From an uncultured Prevotellaceae bacterium (GTDB taxonomy: Bacteria; Bacteroidota; Bacteroidia; Bacteroidales; Muribaculaceae): a stretch of 64,000 nucleotides of DNA. The DNA lies in NCBI GenBank assembly GCA_900320245.1, contig ONRP01000007.1, forward strand, positions 1-64,000, in the 5' to 3' direction. A program made the translations under genes and the position numbers. A model generated the notes under the pieces. It made no database searches, had not been told where the DNA came from, and saw nothing but the letters and a program-made list of their open reading frames with translations. Below, piece by piece: positions 54,549 to 62,232 of this stretch (its first letter is position 1; each line of letters opens with the position of its first letter).

Positions 54549-54653
54549 GTAAAAAGATTTGAGATATGCAAATCTGGCGCGTTAATAGATGTTAGCCGAT
54601 GAAACCGGGTTTGGCTCATCGGCTCTGTGAGGGTGGCAATTGTCGGCCATCGG

Positions 54654-55019
54654 TCAGTGGGCGCTGCGGGTGGCGATTTTCTTGCCCTTCTTGTCCCAGG
54701 TGTAGTACCAGCCGCTCTTACGGCTCGTGAAGGTGTCGCCTGCTGCCGAGAGCACCTCGCCCACGCTGCTCTCCGAGAAGGTGTGCAGTCTCTTCCCCTT
54801 GGCGTCGCAGGTGTAGTACCAGCCGCTCTTCTTGAGGACGTAGAACGACTCGCTGTAGGCCACCACTTCGCCCTGGGTGGTGCTGAAGGTGTGCACCCTC
54901 TTGCCGTTCTCGTCATAGACGTAGTACCACGAACTCTTGGCCTCGATATAACTGATTTTTTGGGCCTGAATGGCCGTGAAGGCCATCAGCATGGCCAGGA
55001 TGATAAGGATTCTTTTCAT
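54654..55019 (-). CDS. Secreted WYY-repeat protein, 121 residues
   Basis: A signal peptide (MKRILIILAMLMAFTAIQAQ) is followed by three ~33-residue repeats built around SSWYYVYDENGKRVHTFS, SGWYYTCDAKGKRLHTFS and SGWYYTWDKKGKKIATRS. The spacers read GEVVAYSESFYVLKK and GEVLSAAGDTFTSRK. The pattern of aromatic residues and a D-x-x-G-K turn suggests short beta-hairpin modules, as in WG-type or choline-binding-like repeats, though no family is certain. It lies 15 bases downstream of the AlkZ-related gene on the same strand and could share its transcript. Confidence 0.75.
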   Translation of the reverse strand: MKRILIILAMLMAFTAIQAQKISYIEAKSSWYYVYDENGKRVHTFSTTQGEVVAYSESFYVLKKSGWYYTCDAKGKRLHTFSESSVGEVLSAAGDTFTSRKSGWYYTWDKKGKKIATRSAH

Positions 55020-55034
55020 GTCGGTATCTGTTGT

Positions 55035-55703
55035 TTATTTGATCAGTCTGGTGATTTGCTGTTCACTGGCACGGGGCAGCAGCCGCCTGAGGTGGTCCAG
55101 CATGCGCGCCAGCGACTCCTCGGGTGTGCGGTCGCAGTGGCACGCCTCCTTGCCCAGCAGTTGCTCGGGCGTGGACAGCAGCGCCCAGCCCCAGCCGTAC
55201 CGTTTCCCGTGCTTGTCCTGGGGATAGACGAAGTCCTCGGTGACGATGCGGCACGCCATCTGCAGCCGCGTGACATAGCCGTCGAAGCGGCTCCGCATCT
55301 TTGGCTCGGTGAAGCCGCAGGCCCGGCGCAGGTCGCGCGTGATCATGCTGCCGTGCTCGCGCAGCGTCATCAGGATGGTCTCCTCGATGGAGCCGGGCGA
55401 TGGGGCAGGGTGGGAATGGCGGCGCCAGTTGTACAGGTCGGGCCACCACGAGCGGCTCACAAAGCCGGCCTTCTTGTTGAAGAACTTGCCGTAGACGCAG
55501 TCGCTCTCGGTGACGATGGGGCCTTTCCAGTCCCACAGGGGCCAGTCCCAACCGCCGTCGTCGAGCAGCACATAGCGGCAGTCGGGGTCTACCGCCTCGT
55601 CGGCCGAATAGCCCGCGATGCCGCTGTCCAGCAGGGGCAGGAACCCCACCTGCTGGATGTAGTCCATCAACTCGGTCGCGTTATGAATCATTGCCCGTCC
55701 CAT
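55035..55703 (-). CDS. AlkZ-related protein (winged-helix, DNA-glycosylase-like)
   Basis: The 222-residue protein resembles the shorter AlkZ/YcaQ-related proteins of Bacteroidetes. It has YVLLDDGGWDWPLWDWKGPI near the start, then KFFNKKAGFVSRSWWPDLYNWRR. A helix-turn-helix-like region follows (ILMTLREHGSMITRDLRRACGFTEPKMRSRFDGYVTRLQM), then YGWGWALLSTPEQLLG. AlkZ proteins unhook DNA interstrand crosslinks; whether this short form is catalytic is unclear because the family's QxQ/QxD motif was not located. Heptanucleotide repeats lie just upstream. Confidence 0.65.
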   Translation of the reverse strand: MGRAMIHNATELMDYIQQVGFLPLLDSGIAGYSADEAVDPDCRYVLLDDGGWDWPLWDWKGPIVTESDCVYGKFFNKKAGFVSRSWWPDLYNWRRHSHPAPSPGSIEETILMTLREHGSMITRDLRRACGFTEPKMRSRFDGYVTRLQMACRIVTEDFVYPQDKHGKRYGWGWALLSTPEQLLGKEACHCDRTPEESLARMLDHLRRLLPRASEQQITRLIK

Positions 55704-55720
55704 TCACTCAATATCCCAAA

Positions 55721-55755
55721 TCTCTAATCTCTAACCTCTAACCTTTAACCTTTAA
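55721..55755. repeat. Heptanucleotide repeat tract upstream of the AlkZ-related gene
   Basis: Five 7-base units: TCTCTAA, TCTCTAA, CCTCTAA, CCTTTAA, CCTTTAA, then a partial sixth. It fills the 60-base spacer between two minus-strand genes. Confidence 0.7.
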
Positions 55756-55763
55756 CCTTTTAT

Positions 55764-56498
55764 TTAATGCACATCGATGCCGTCAAAGATGAAGTCGGCG
55801 ATGACGCAGTCCTGATATTTCGCTCCGGGATACACTTCCTTGATTTCAAACTTCAGTGTCCATTTTGGGGCATTTTCCACATCGGGACCGTAGCCCACGG
55901 TGTCCACGTCGAAATACTGCAACGAGCGGCTGTCTTCCAGTTCCAGCAGCCTGTAAGGCTTGTCGTTGTAGTACATCAGCAGGGTTTTTACCCTGGAGTT
56001 GTCGCGCCATGCTTTCTCGCTCTTGACATGGCCGTTCAGGATGGCGACCGATGTGATGCGAGGATTGTTGCCGGCAAACGTGAACGTCAGATACTGGCCG
56101 ATGCCGTTGCCGTCGGTGGCCCACACGCTCTCGAGGTCAAAATCGTGCGCGTTCATTGCGCCGTAGGTGAAACCGCCCTGCGGAGCAAGGCACCCCGATG
56201 CCGTCAGCGTGTCTACAGCACCGCCGCAGTACCAACTGCACCCTTGATCATACAGTGCACCATAGACACCAATATAGCAGATGGAGTCAAAGTCAATCTC
56301 TCCCTGATCCACCAACTCGGCAAGATGCTCATATTCCGCCACGGTCATGTTGGCCATGGTGTCAATCGCTACAGGTTGAAGCCTCTGGACGTCGGCCGTC
56401 ATTTCCCCACTCGGAGAACAATGCCCCCGTGGGCTTGCCATCTGGAACGACACCAGTGCCCCTGCCAGCAGTGTCAAAGTAATAATCTTCTTCATCAT
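55764..56498 (-). CDS. Secreted protein with NADase-type glycan-binding (discoidin-like) domain
   Basis: The 244-residue protein has a short signal sequence (MKKIITLTLLAGALVSFQMAS) and a discoidin-like C-terminal domain at about 100-244. The NADase-type glycan-binding pattern is visible: FTYGAMNAHDFDLESVWATDG, GIGQYLTFTF, ITSVAILNGHVKSEKAWRDNSRVKTLLMYYN and FEIKEVYPGAKYQDCVIADF. Such domains bind carbohydrate at the cell surface; no enzymatic domain is attached. It has a -7 box at 56543 and is probably the first gene of the run to sbcC. Confidence 0.75.
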   Translation of the reverse strand: MMKKIITLTLLAGALVSFQMASPRGHCSPSGEMTADVQRLQPVAIDTMANMTVAEYEHLAELVDQGEIDFDSICYIGVYGALYDQGCSWYCGGAVDTLTASGCLAPQGGFTYGAMNAHDFDLESVWATDGNGIGQYLTFTFAGNNPRITSVAILNGHVKSEKAWRDNSRVKTLLMYYNDKPYRLLELEDSRSLQYFDVDTVGYGPDVENAPKWTLKFEIKEVYPGAKYQDCVIADFIFDGIDVH

Positions 56499-56542
56499 AG
56501 GTCAGTAAATTTAGTCTCTATTCAACAATACTTATCCACCCG

Positions 56543-56550
56543 CAAAGTTA
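56543..56550 (-). promoter_or_regulatory. -7 promoter box for the glycan-binding protein gene
   Basis: TAACTTTG on the minus strand, 44 bases upstream of the ATG at 56498. Confidence 0.55.
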
Positions 56551-56585
56551 TCCATAAAACCCCACAATCCCAAAAAAAATGCTCC

Positions 56586-56999
56586 TCATTTCAGGATTTG
56601 GTCCAGGAGGGGGTAGATGTCCTGTTCGTGCTCGTAGGGGTGGATGTGGAAGTAGGGGTTGCCCGTGAGCATCGCCGACAGTTGCGTTTTGCTCTTGTCG
56701 TAGAGGATGTGGCACGGGATGCCGTGGGCCTCGGCATAGGCCAGTTCGTAGCCCACGCCCAGCGAAGGGCATGTGCATTCGCCGATGAGCACGTCACTCT
56801 CGCGCAGCCATGCTGTGTCTTGGTCATAGATGCGTGCGTCGCGCTCACGGCCCTGCTCCGTCAGACTCAGGTTGCTCTTGCCCACATGCTCGGTAAGCAC
56901 GATGTCGGTGCGCTGGATGTAGGTGATGATGCGGTGATATAGTTCAGCATCCACGCGCCCGCCGCGGATCGATCCCGCAAAATAAATCTTCTTCGCCAT
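56586..56999 (-). CDS. Nucleoside 2-deoxyribosyltransferase superfamily protein, DNPH1 (Rcl)-like
   Basis: The 137-residue protein starts KKIYFAGSIRGGR and contains TAWLRESDVLIGECTCPSLGVGYELAYAEA, both signatures of the Rcl/DNPH1 branch. That branch hydrolyses the N-glycosidic bond of 2'-deoxynucleoside 5'-monophosphates. The catalytic Glu lies in GVGYEL. It would cleanse or recycle modified deoxynucleotides. The gene starts 27 bases after the AAA_14/DUF4143 gene on the same strand and may be transcribed with it from the operator-controlled promoter at 58176. Confidence 0.85.
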   Translation of the reverse strand: MAKKIYFAGSIRGGRVDAELYHRIITYIQRTDIVLTEHVGKSNLSLTEQGRERDARIYDQDTAWLRESDVLIGECTCPSLGVGYELAYAEAHGIPCHILYDKSKTQLSAMLTGNPYFHIHPYEHEQDIYPLLDQILK

Positions 57000-57026
57000 A
57001 TGATTATTGGTTTTAAAAAAACTATG

Positions 57027-58148
57027 TCATTTTACAAAATCCCAAAAATTATCGGGGGTGATGACCGTGAACTCTGTTGGGGAGTATGTCTTGATGAACT
57101 GCTCTGGCACGCGTGATTTAGCGCGAGGATTCCACTTGAATTCAAATGCCCTGATCATTCCATCCTCCTCTTCTATCAGGTCAATTTCTTTCTGGTCATG
57201 GGTTCGCCAAAAGTACAACTGGGCAAAACTGTCGTTATACATGTTGCGCTTGATGCGTTCACTCACCATCATATTTTCCCACAAGGCTCCAGTATCCGTC
57301 CTCAGTTCGATGGGCGCATAATTGGAGATGACAGCATTGCGGATGCCATTGTCATAGAAATAGACTTTTTTGCCTTTCTTGATTTCGTTGCGCAGGTTGC
57401 GGCTGAAAGAATCAAGACGGAAAACGACAAAACATTTCTCCAACAAGCCGATATAACTCTCTACAGTTTCTTTGTCAACTCCCAATAGGTTGCTCAATTC
57501 ATTATACGATACCTCGCTGCCCACTTGCAGGGCAAGGGCTCGCACAAGTTTCTGTAGCACTTCGGGCTTCTTGATGCCTCGATAAGCCAAAATATCCTTA
57601 TACAGGTAATCATTGGCCAGCATCGCCAGCGTGCGTTTGGCATGAGCGGTATCTGTGACAACTCCTGGGTAGCATCCGTAGATTAAGCGTTGGTGCAGCA
57701 TGCGCGATTCTTCACGTTCACTGGTCTCTTGGGCCAATTCTGAAAGCGACAGGGGATATAGTTTATATTCTATTGTACGGCCTGTCGCTGGCTCATTGAT
57801 GTCATTGGCTAACTCAAGTGAAGAAGAACCGGTGACAATCACCTGGGTTGGCAGTTTCAGATCGGCTATCTTCTTAATTGTCAGCCCAATGTTCCTGACT
57901 CTCTGGGCCTCATCAATGAACACATATTGATAGGGCGAAAGCAAAGCCTTTAATTCGGTTGTGCTTTTCCCCTCAATGAGCAAGACATCTTCCATGTCAT
58001 CGCAGTTAAGCATCAGGACACCGTTTGCGCTATGGCTCAGCGCCTCAATCATCGTGGTCTTACCCACTTGACGTGCTCCTAATAACACGATTACCTTGCC
58101 TTGACCGAAGTCTTGTTTCAGATTGGATTCAATTTGTCTCTGTATCAT
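57027..58148 (-). CDS. AAA_14 / DUF4143 ATPase
   Basis: The 373-residue protein has an N-terminal P-loop ATPase domain (GARQVGKT at 24-31; Walker B YVFIDEAQRV; sensor VIVTGSSSLEL). A winged-helix region follows (ALALQVGSEVSYNELSNLLGVDKETVESYI). The C-terminal DUF4143 domain has an EIDLIEEEDGMIRAFEFKW segment, which looks like a PD-(D/E)xK nuclease core (Asp, then ExK). The family is widespread in anaerobes and archaea, often in several copies, and its role is unknown; DNA-related or defence roles have been suggested. Three 33-bp palindromic repeats overlap and flank its promoter, suggesting tight control. Confidence 0.88.
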   Translation of the reverse strand: MIQRQIESNLKQDFGQGKVIVLLGARQVGKTTMIEALSHSANGVLMLNCDDMEDVLLIEGKSTTELKALLSPYQYVFIDEAQRVRNIGLTIKKIADLKLPTQVIVTGSSSLELANDINEPATGRTIEYKLYPLSLSELAQETSEREESRMLHQRLIYGCYPGVVTDTAHAKRTLAMLANDYLYKDILAYRGIKKPEVLQKLVRALALQVGSEVSYNELSNLLGVDKETVESYIGLLEKCFVVFRLDSFSRNLRNEIKKGKKVYFYDNGIRNAVISNYAPIELRTDTGALWENMMVSERIKRNMYNDSFAQLYFWRTHDQKEIDLIEEEDGMIRAFEFKWNPRAKSRVPEQFIKTYSPTEFTVITPDNFWDFVK

Positions 58149-58175
58149 GGGCTTAAATATTCATTTCACTGGTTG

Positions 58176-58183
58176 CAAAATTA
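58176..58183 (-). promoter_or_regulatory. -7 promoter box for the AAA_14 gene
   Basis: TAATTTTG on the minus strand. A TTTG -33 box lies 20 bases further upstream, inside the first 33-bp repeat, giving a complete Bacteroidota promoter. The leader is about 25 bases. Confidence 0.65.
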
Positions 58184-58196
58184 TAGTTATTTCTTT

Positions 58197-58295
58197 AAAC
58201 CGCCAAATTTATGGTAAATTTTTCGGTTGAAACCGCCAAATTTGGCTAAATTTTTCGGTTTGAACCGCTGAATTTAGTTAATTTTTTCGGTTTTC
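58197..58295. repeat. Three tandem 33-bp palindromic repeats (operator-like) upstream of the AAA_14 gene
   Basis: Units at 58197-58229, 58230-58262 and 58263-58295 share the frame AACCGC-AATTT-...-TTTTTCGGTT. Each is itself an inverted repeat (AAACCG outer, AAATTT inner arms). Units 1 and 2 are nearly identical and unit 3 has diverged. Unit 1 contains the -33 box. The 33-bp spacing is close to three helical turns, which would place bound dimers on one face. No gene was found from here to 58427. Confidence 0.75.
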
Positions 58296-58427
58296 TATCG
58301 TTCTGGGCCTATCTGGGGGGTGATAATCCGGTTATTAATATTTCGGGCCGAGGCGCTTGGCCCCAGCCCGATGTGTGATGAATCCATATCTGTTATTATC
58401 TTTCTTGTCTTCAGGATAGGGCGGGGG

Positions 58428-59360
58428 TTATAGGCGGATGAGGGCGACACCGCCGAGCATGAGCAGGATGCCGACAATTTGGGGCCAGGCGATGGCCTTG
58501 CGCGGGGCGCCGAGCCAGCCGAAGTGTTCCATAAGCATACTCAGGGCGAGTTGGCCCACGAGCAACGACATGGTGAATACACCGACGCCGAGTTCGCCCA
58601 CCAGCCAGGCATTGCCGAGCACGATGACCGCGCCGCACAGGCCGCCAATCCACATCCACCAGGGATATTCGCGGCTGAAGGCCTTGGCCACCAGTTGGGT
58701 CTTGCCCATGCAGGTGCAGAACAACAGCAGTGCCATCGTGGCGACGAAGAATGCCACCGTAGTGGCCTGGATGGGGTTGCCGACGATGGCCGACAACTGG
58801 GCGTAGGCGCCAGTGATGCTGGCCGACAGGATACCCGAAACGACGGCCATCAGTTGCCAGAACGCCAGCCGTGAGCCTCTGCTGCTACCTGCTACTGGTC
58901 GTTGGCCGCCAAGCAGTTTGGGCAAGATGACCACCAGCGTGAAGCCGGCGATGAGCAGCAGCGAGCCGATGATGCGGTTGGTGCCCAGGGGGATGACCTT
59001 GGCGCCGAACCAGCCGAAGTGGTCGATCAGCAGGCTGAAAATCAGTTGGCTGAACATCGGGATGATCAAGGCTTGCAACTGTCCGATTTCCTTGAACAGG
59101 TGGATGGCGATGGTGATGGTCACCACGGCGACAATACCCACAAACCAACTCCAACACGGCGCTTCGGCCAGCATCTCATGGGTCGGTAGGATGGGAATTC
59201 CCGCCAGCAGCGACACCAGCAGCAGTGCCAGCGTGGAGACCGAGAAGGAAACGAGTGTGGAGACATAGGCGGGGCCGACGACTCCGCGCAGGCGCGAGTT
59301 GGCTGCCGTCTGCAAGGGCATCAACAGGCCCATTGCCAGTGCTATGATTACAAAATACAT
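58428..59360 (-). CDS. DMT-family transporter, DUF606/YdcZ type (fused)
   Basis: The 310-residue membrane protein has about ten segments and is an internal duplication. The first half begins MYFVIIALAMGLLMPLQTAANSRLRGVVGPAYVSTLVSFSVST; the second half has the parallel GAYAQLSAIVGNPIQATTVAFFVATMALLL. The motifs QLIFSLLIDHFGWFGAKV and QLALSMLMEHFGWLGAPRKAI also correspond. Bacterial DUF606 proteins are often half this length; here two units are fused. Substrates are unknown. It has its own promoter box at 59386. Confidence 0.88.
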   Translation of the reverse strand: MYFVIIALAMGLLMPLQTAANSRLRGVVGPAYVSTLVSFSVSTLALLLVSLLAGIPILPTHEMLAEAPCWSWFVGIVAVVTITIAIHLFKEIGQLQALIIPMFSQLIFSLLIDHFGWFGAKVIPLGTNRIIGSLLLIAGFTLVVILPKLLGGQRPVAGSSRGSRLAFWQLMAVVSGILSASITGAYAQLSAIVGNPIQATTVAFFVATMALLLFCTCMGKTQLVAKAFSREYPWWMWIGGLCGAVIVLGNAWLVGELGVGVFTMSLLVGQLALSMLMEHFGWLGAPRKAIAWPQIVGILLMLGGVALIRL

Positions 59361-59385
59361 ATTGTCTTTTTTATCAATTAGGCCA

Positions 59386-59393
59386 CAAAATTA
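59386..59393 (-). promoter_or_regulatory. -7 promoter box for the DMT transporter gene
   Basis: TAATTTTG on the minus strand, 25 bases before the ATG at 59360. Confidence 0.55.
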
Positions 59394-59425
59394 TCCAAAA
59401 TTCACCACCTGGGCGAACGGTGTGG

Positions 59426-59815
59426 CTACTTCTCGTACATTTCGAGGGGTTGGTCGTCGGGGTCGTTGAAGAAGACGAAGCGTTTGCCTGTTGTCGCATC
59501 GGTCCTGATGTTCTCGTGGGCAACGCCCATGCGGTCCAGTTCAGCGACCTGCGCCACGATGTCGTCGACCTCAAAGGCCAGATGTCTCAGGCCGGCAGCC
59601 TCGGGATAGGACAGGCGCTGCGGCGGTGAGGGATAGGAGAACAGTTCGATGACATAGTCGCCATTCAACGACAGTTTGGTCAGGTAGGACTGTTGTTCCT
59701 CGCGCCAATGCTCGGCCATGACCTGGCAGCCGACGACGCGGGTGTAGAAATCGAGGCTCCGCTGATAGTCGGAGCAGATGATGGCAATATGGTGTACTTT
59801 GTTGAGTTGTAACAT
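59426..59815 (-). CDS. VOC-family (glyoxalase-like) protein
   Basis: The 129-residue protein has a single vicinal-oxygen-chelate domain: NKVHHIAIICSDYQRSLDFYTRVVG at the start, a central GLRHLAFEVDDIVAQVAEL and KRFVFFNDPDDQPLEMYE at the end. His7, His97 and Glu127-type positions fit a metal site. It resembles the small YaeR/SMU1112c group, whose substrates are unknown. It is a single-gene unit with its own -7 box. Confidence 0.88.
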   Translation of the reverse strand: MLQLNKVHHIAIICSDYQRSLDFYTRVVGCQVMAEHWREEQQSYLTKLSLNGDYVIELFSYPSPPQRLSYPEAAGLRHLAFEVDDIVAQVAELDRMGVAHENIRTDATTGKRFVFFNDPDDQPLEMYEK

Positions 59816-59838
59816 AATTCAAATAAGTTTTAAGCAGC

Positions 59839-59846
59839 CAAAGGTA
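59839..59846 (-). promoter_or_regulatory. -7 promoter box for the VOC gene
   Basis: TACCTTTG on the minus strand, 23 bases before the ATG at 59815. Confidence 0.6.
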
Positions 59847-59871
59847 CAAAAGACTTGGCAATAAAGAAACA

Positions 59872-60843
59872 TCATTGGTTCATCTGATTAATCAAGTTCA
59901 CGACCACTTTCACCATCACGTCTTTCTCCTCGGGCTTGCTCTCGGCGATCATCAACGTTAGGGCGACGAGCGTGTTGTCGGCTAACCGCTTGGTTCCGTC
60001 CTCGCGGTAGAGGATGCGGTTGTTGTTGAGAAACCAAAGAAAAAGCGTGGCGGCGATGCGTTTGTTGCCGTCGCTGAAGGAATGGTTCTTAGTGACCAGA
60101 TAAAGCAGCATTGCTGCCTTTTCCTCTACGCTTGGGTAGAGTTCCTCGCCTCCAAAGGTTTGGTAAATTTGTCCGATGCTACTCTTGAAGGAATCATCTT
60201 TCTCATTCCCGAACAGATCACTGCCACCAAATTTCTTTCGGAGCCCTTCAATCTCATTGATGGCTTTTTCGTAGGTGGCATGGAAACGTTCTTCCTGAGT
60301 GGTCTTTTCAATAACTAACCGTTCGTAGTCATAGTTGTCGAGTGTGTCCAGTGCATAGGCATAATCGGTCACGACGTCAAACAATGCCTGGCTGTCTTCA
60401 GAGGGCATCATGGGTTGACTTTGGATAGCACGGCCAAGAATGCCAACGAGTTGTCGCAATTCTCCTATCTGCTCGCGACGGATATTATCATTGACGGCAT
60501 AGCCCTTGATGAGGTAGTCCTTCAAGATTTTTCTGGCCCAGATGCGGAATGCCGTGCCGCGCTTGCTCTTCACGCGATAGCCGACAGAGATGATGACATC
60601 AAGGTTGTAAAAAGGTACGGGCTTTTTAACTCCAATAACGTGTATTTTTTGCACGTTATTCTCTCTTTTAAGTTCACCCTCTTTAAAAACATTAATAACG
60701 TGACGACGAATGTTTGACTCTTCTCTGTCAAATAGCAATGCCATCTGATTGGTAGTCAGCCAGACGGTGTCGTTCTCGAGGCGGACGTCAATACGGGTTT
60801 GTCCGTCTTCGCTCTGGTAGATGATGATCTTATTGTCTTCCAT
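59872..60843 (-). CDS. RhuM-family protein with C-terminal Fic/Doc domain
   Basis: The 323-residue protein joins a RhuM domain (about 1-175; WLTTNQMALLFDREESNIRRH, FYNLDVIISVGYRVKSKRGTAFRIWARKIL) to a Fic/Doc domain (about 190-320). The active-site loop reads HSFSDGNKR (254-262). The Lys in place of the Gly of HPFxDGNGR is the Doc form, which in the P1 toxin phosphorylates EF-Tu instead of adding AMP. No Phd-like antitoxin gene adjoins it. It starts 10 bases after the carbonic anhydrase gene and appears to be the last gene of that run. Confidence 0.88.
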   Translation of the reverse strand: MEDNKIIIYQSEDGQTRIDVRLENDTVWLTTNQMALLFDREESNIRRHVINVFKEGELKRENNVQKIHVIGVKKPVPFYNLDVIISVGYRVKSKRGTAFRIWARKILKDYLIKGYAVNDNIRREQIGELRQLVGILGRAIQSQPMMPSEDSQALFDVVTDYAYALDTLDNYDYERLVIEKTTQEERFHATYEKAINEIEGLRKKFGGSDLFGNEKDDSFKSSIGQIYQTFGGEELYPSVEEKAAMLLYLVTKNHSFSDGNKRIAATLFLWFLNNNRILYREDGTKRLADNTLVALTLMIAESKPEEKDVMVKVVVNLINQMNQ

Positions 60844-60853
60844 AAAATCAGAA

Positions 60854-61396
60854 TCATTGGATTTCGTCGAGGGCGCCGGTGACCGAGTCGATGATGAAGC
60901 CGCGCACGGTGATGTCGCGGGGCATCAGCGGGTGGGTCTTGATGGTCTCGACGGTCTTGCGGACCGATTCGGGCGTATCCTTGAAGCCCTCGAGCCACTG
61001 GTCCAAGTCGACGCCGCAACGGCGGATGGTGTCGAGTGTCTCATCGGTCATACCGCGTCGGTTCATCTCCTCGCGGAAGTGGCCGTAACTCATGTGGCAT
61101 GCCCCGCAGTTGGAGTGCGCCACGACCATGATTTCCTCCACGCCCAACTCATAGACTGCAACGACCAGGCTGCGCATCGCCGAGTCAAAGGGGGAGATGA
61201 CCAGGCCGCCGGCATTCTTGATGACTTTGGCATCGCCGTTCTTCAGGCCTAAGGCCGCGGGCAGCAGTTCGGTCAGCCGCGTGTCCATACACGACAGCAC
61301 CGCCAACTTCTTGTCGGGGTATTTGTCGGTCACATATTGCTCATAGCCCTTGCGGGCAACAAAAGTCTTGTTGTATTCAATAATCTCGTCAATCAT
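60854..61396 (-). CDS. Beta-carbonic anhydrase
   Basis: The ATG at 61396 gives 180 residues; the frame is open upstream, but there it lies over the TfoX-N gene. Zinc ligands and active-site dyad are intact: CMDTR (Cys36, Asp38, Arg40) and HSNCGAC (His94, Cys97). It interconverts carbon dioxide and bicarbonate, supplying carboxylases or adjusting pH in a gut anaerobe. The start overlaps the TfoX-N stop by 4 bases (ATGA), so the two are coupled. Confidence 0.93.
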   Translation of the reverse strand: MIDEIIEYNKTFVARKGYEQYVTDKYPDKKLAVLSCMDTRLTELLPAALGLKNGDAKVIKNAGGLVISPFDSAMRSLVVAVYELGVEEIMVVAHSNCGACHMSYGHFREEMNRRGMTDETLDTIRRCGVDLDQWLEGFKDTPESVRKTVETIKTHPLMPRDITVRGFIIDSVTGALDEIQ

Positions 61397-61719
61397 GATT
61401 TCTTCTTTTTCTTGGGTTTGGGTTCGGGTAGGGCTTTGCAGGTCTCGCTGACGAGCATCGCCAGGTAGTCGCGGTCGTCGACGTCGGCAATCAGGTAGTA
61501 ATCCTTGGCACCGTCGTAGGGTGGCCGCAGTTCCACCGTGCGCAGCAGCGTCCGCACGGCCTCGGTGGGCTTGAGGTAGAAGCAGTCGTCGCAGATGAGC
61601 CCGAAGATTTTGCCGTCGCAGTAGATGCCGTAGTCCCCGAACATCTTCTTGACCGCAATCTCTCCCGCTCCGGCACACTGGTCGGCGACATACTGCACAA
61701 AGTCAGGGTTGCTTGCCAT
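61393..61719 (-). CDS. TfoX N-terminal domain protein
   Basis: The 108-residue protein is a lone TfoX_N domain: MASNPDFVQYVADQCAGAGEIAVKKMFGDYGIYCDGKIFGLICDD and YLKPTEAVRTLL. It ends in a run of lysines (KPKKKKKS). Full-length TfoX/Sxy activates competence genes in gamma-proteobacteria, but stand-alone N-terminal domains are common elsewhere and have no known function. It is coupled to the carbonic anhydrase gene downstream by a 4-base overlap and lies 15 bases after the thioredoxin-like gene. Confidence 0.9.
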   Translation of the reverse strand: MASNPDFVQYVADQCAGAGEIAVKKMFGDYGIYCDGKIFGLICDDCFYLKPTEAVRTLLRTVELRPPYDGAKDYYLIADVDDRDYLAMLVSETCKALPEPKPKKKKKS

Positions 61720-61734
61720 GACGATGACCGGGGG

Positions 61735-62232
61735 TTAGTTGCGCACGGCCTTGGGCGTCCAGTTCTGGAAGAAGCGCAGCACTTTCTCCTTGTTGTAGCC
61801 CTGACCCTCCTCGAGGTAACTCGAGTCCTGGATGTGCAGCACGTTGCCCTGCTCGTCGAGCACGACAAAGACGGGGAAGTTGAAGCGCTCGGGGTTGTTG
61901 AGCCGCTTCATCATCGCTGCCGACCACTCGGTCGCCTTGCGGGGGTGGTAGTTCACATGGATGTAGACGAAGTTCTCCTCGACAACGGCATTGATGGTAC
62001 TGTCGGTGGTGATGAACTCGGCAAAGCGCAGGCACCACGGACACCAGTTGCCGCCCACCTGGCAGATAACGAACTTGCCCTCGGCCTGTGCCTGGGCGAC
62101 CGCCTGGTCAATCTGCTCGAGCGGGTTGATATCTTCGTTATACACCTTCTTGAGTGCCGTCTGTTCCTGGGCGTTGGCCACAGTGGCCAGCAGTGCGACG
62201 GCAAGCACTGCAATGGTGAGTATTCGTTTCAT
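61735..62232 (-). CDS. Exported thioredoxin-fold protein
   Basis: The 165-residue protein has a signal peptide (MKRILTIAVLAVALLATVANA) and a thioredoxin-like domain with the active site WCPWC (Cys64, Cys67). FVYIHVNYHPRKATEWSAAMMKRL and FPVFVVLDEQGNVLHIQDS follow. It would act in periplasmic disulfide reduction or exchange. The start overlaps the thioesterase stop by 4 bases. The variant active site CPWC differs from CGPC and suggests a more specialised redox role. Confidence 0.88.
   Translation of the reverse strand: MKRILTIAVLAVALLATVANAQEQTALKKVYNEDINPLEQIDQAVAQAQAEGKFVICQVGGNWCPWCLRFAEFITTDSTINAVVEENFVYIHVNYHPRKATEWSAAMMKRLNNPERFNFPVFVVLDEQGNVLHIQDSSYLEEGQGYNKEKVLRFFQNWTPKAVRN

Noticed and set aside
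56531..56560. Two DnaA-box-like TTATCCA sequences
   Set aside because: Only two imperfect sites, no AT-rich unwinding region and no replication genes nearby; they overlap the promoter of the glycan-binding protein gene.
58197..58295. The three 33-bp repeats as a CRISPR array
   Set aside because: The units abut without spacers and no cas gene is near; an operator fits better.
61397..61678. A longer N-terminus for the carbonic anhydrase frame
   Set aside because: The extra residues are Arg-rich and lie over the TfoX-N gene in another frame; the ATG at 61396 gives the normal family start.
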